A stretch of DNA of 42,745 nucleotides, from positions 1 to 42,745 of the forward strand of contig JADGJL010000104.1 of NCBI GenBank assembly GCA_027600665.1. The letters are read 5' to 3'. The position numbers and the translations under genes were made by a program. This document shows, piece after piece, positions 42,696-42,745 of this stretch. This stretch comes from Irineochytrium annulatum. Its lineage: Eukaryota > Chytridiomycota > Chytridiomycetes > Chytridiales > Chytridiaceae. Within the stretch, counting starts at the first letter, position 1. Every line of letters begins with the position of its first letter. The notes under the pieces were generated by a model. It ran no database searches. It saw nothing but the letters and a program-made list of their open reading frames with translations, and was not told the origin of the DNA.

Positions 42696-42745
42696 CTAAC
42701 GGGAGGACCACGGGCGGGCAGCAGCGTATGTGGACGGTTGTGGGG

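Noticed and set aside
1..42745. Bacterial or viral insertion, or a horizontally acquired operon
   Set aside because: Recognised genes are spliced and eukaryotic throughout; there is no Shine-Dalgarno spacing, phage gene, integrase, transposase or terminal repeat.
1..42745. tRNA or rRNA genes
   Set aside because: I looked for GTTCRA-type T-loops with matching acceptor stems in the intergenic regions and found none that fold convincingly by eye.

Overview
This window looks like nuclear DNA of a fungus, probably an early-diverging, flagellated (chytrid-like) one. Every protein-coding gene recognised is eukaryotic and broken by short GT-AG introns, many with a CTRAY-like branch site shortly before the 3' splice site. 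Fungal-type genes are present (URC1, a Cdc25-type RasGEF, SPP2, YPT1). A TCTEX1D2/DYNLT2B-type dynein light chain, typical of organisms that keep cilia, and an animal-like R7 RGS protein argue against Dikarya. I saw no tRNA, rRNA, CRISPR array or recognisable transposon.

Layout, 1 to 25.9 kb (GC-rich exons, introns mostly 46-120 nt). 3' end of UTP13 (+); a large SH3/WW/REM/RasGEF Cdc25-like protein (-); a 1361-residue fusion of acetoacetyl-CoA synthetase, a phosphopantetheine carrier domain and a condensation-like domain (-); URC1, a GTP-cyclohydrolase-II-like enzyme (-), head to head with uracil phosphoribosyltransferase (+); a class-I kynurenine-type aminotransferase (+); SPP2 G-patch splicing factor (-); the Tctex light chain (+); an R7-type RGS protein DEP-DHEX-GGL-RGS (+); ribosomal protein uS2/RPS0 (+).

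Layout, 26.1 kb to the end (lower GC, very short introns mostly 36-60 nt, about twice the intron density). UTP25 (-); USP10/UBP3-type deubiquitinase (-); YPT1/RAB1 (-), head to head with LIN1/CD2BP2 (+); ABCE1/RLI1 (-); a stretch with weak unassigned ORFs; CaM kinase I-like CMK1 (+); striatin (-), which runs off the right edge.

How the genes relate. Several serve ribosome production and recycling (UTP13, UTP25, RPS0, RLI1), splicing (SPP2, LIN1) or signalling (CDC25, RGS, CMK1, YPT1, striatin). The one convincing functional neighbourhood is URC1/UPRT: both enzymes belong to the URC route of uracil catabolism, in which uracil is first converted to UMP, and they share a 331-bp divergent promoter with a near-perfect palindrome. 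The most novel item is the AACS-carrier-condensation fusion at 7823-12088: it has the parts of a one-module, NRPS-like assembly enzyme whose loading domain comes from the acetoacetyl-CoA synthetase family.

All splice junctions were assigned by eye from reading frame, splice motifs and family conservation. In every recognised gene the exon lengths sum to an intact frame.
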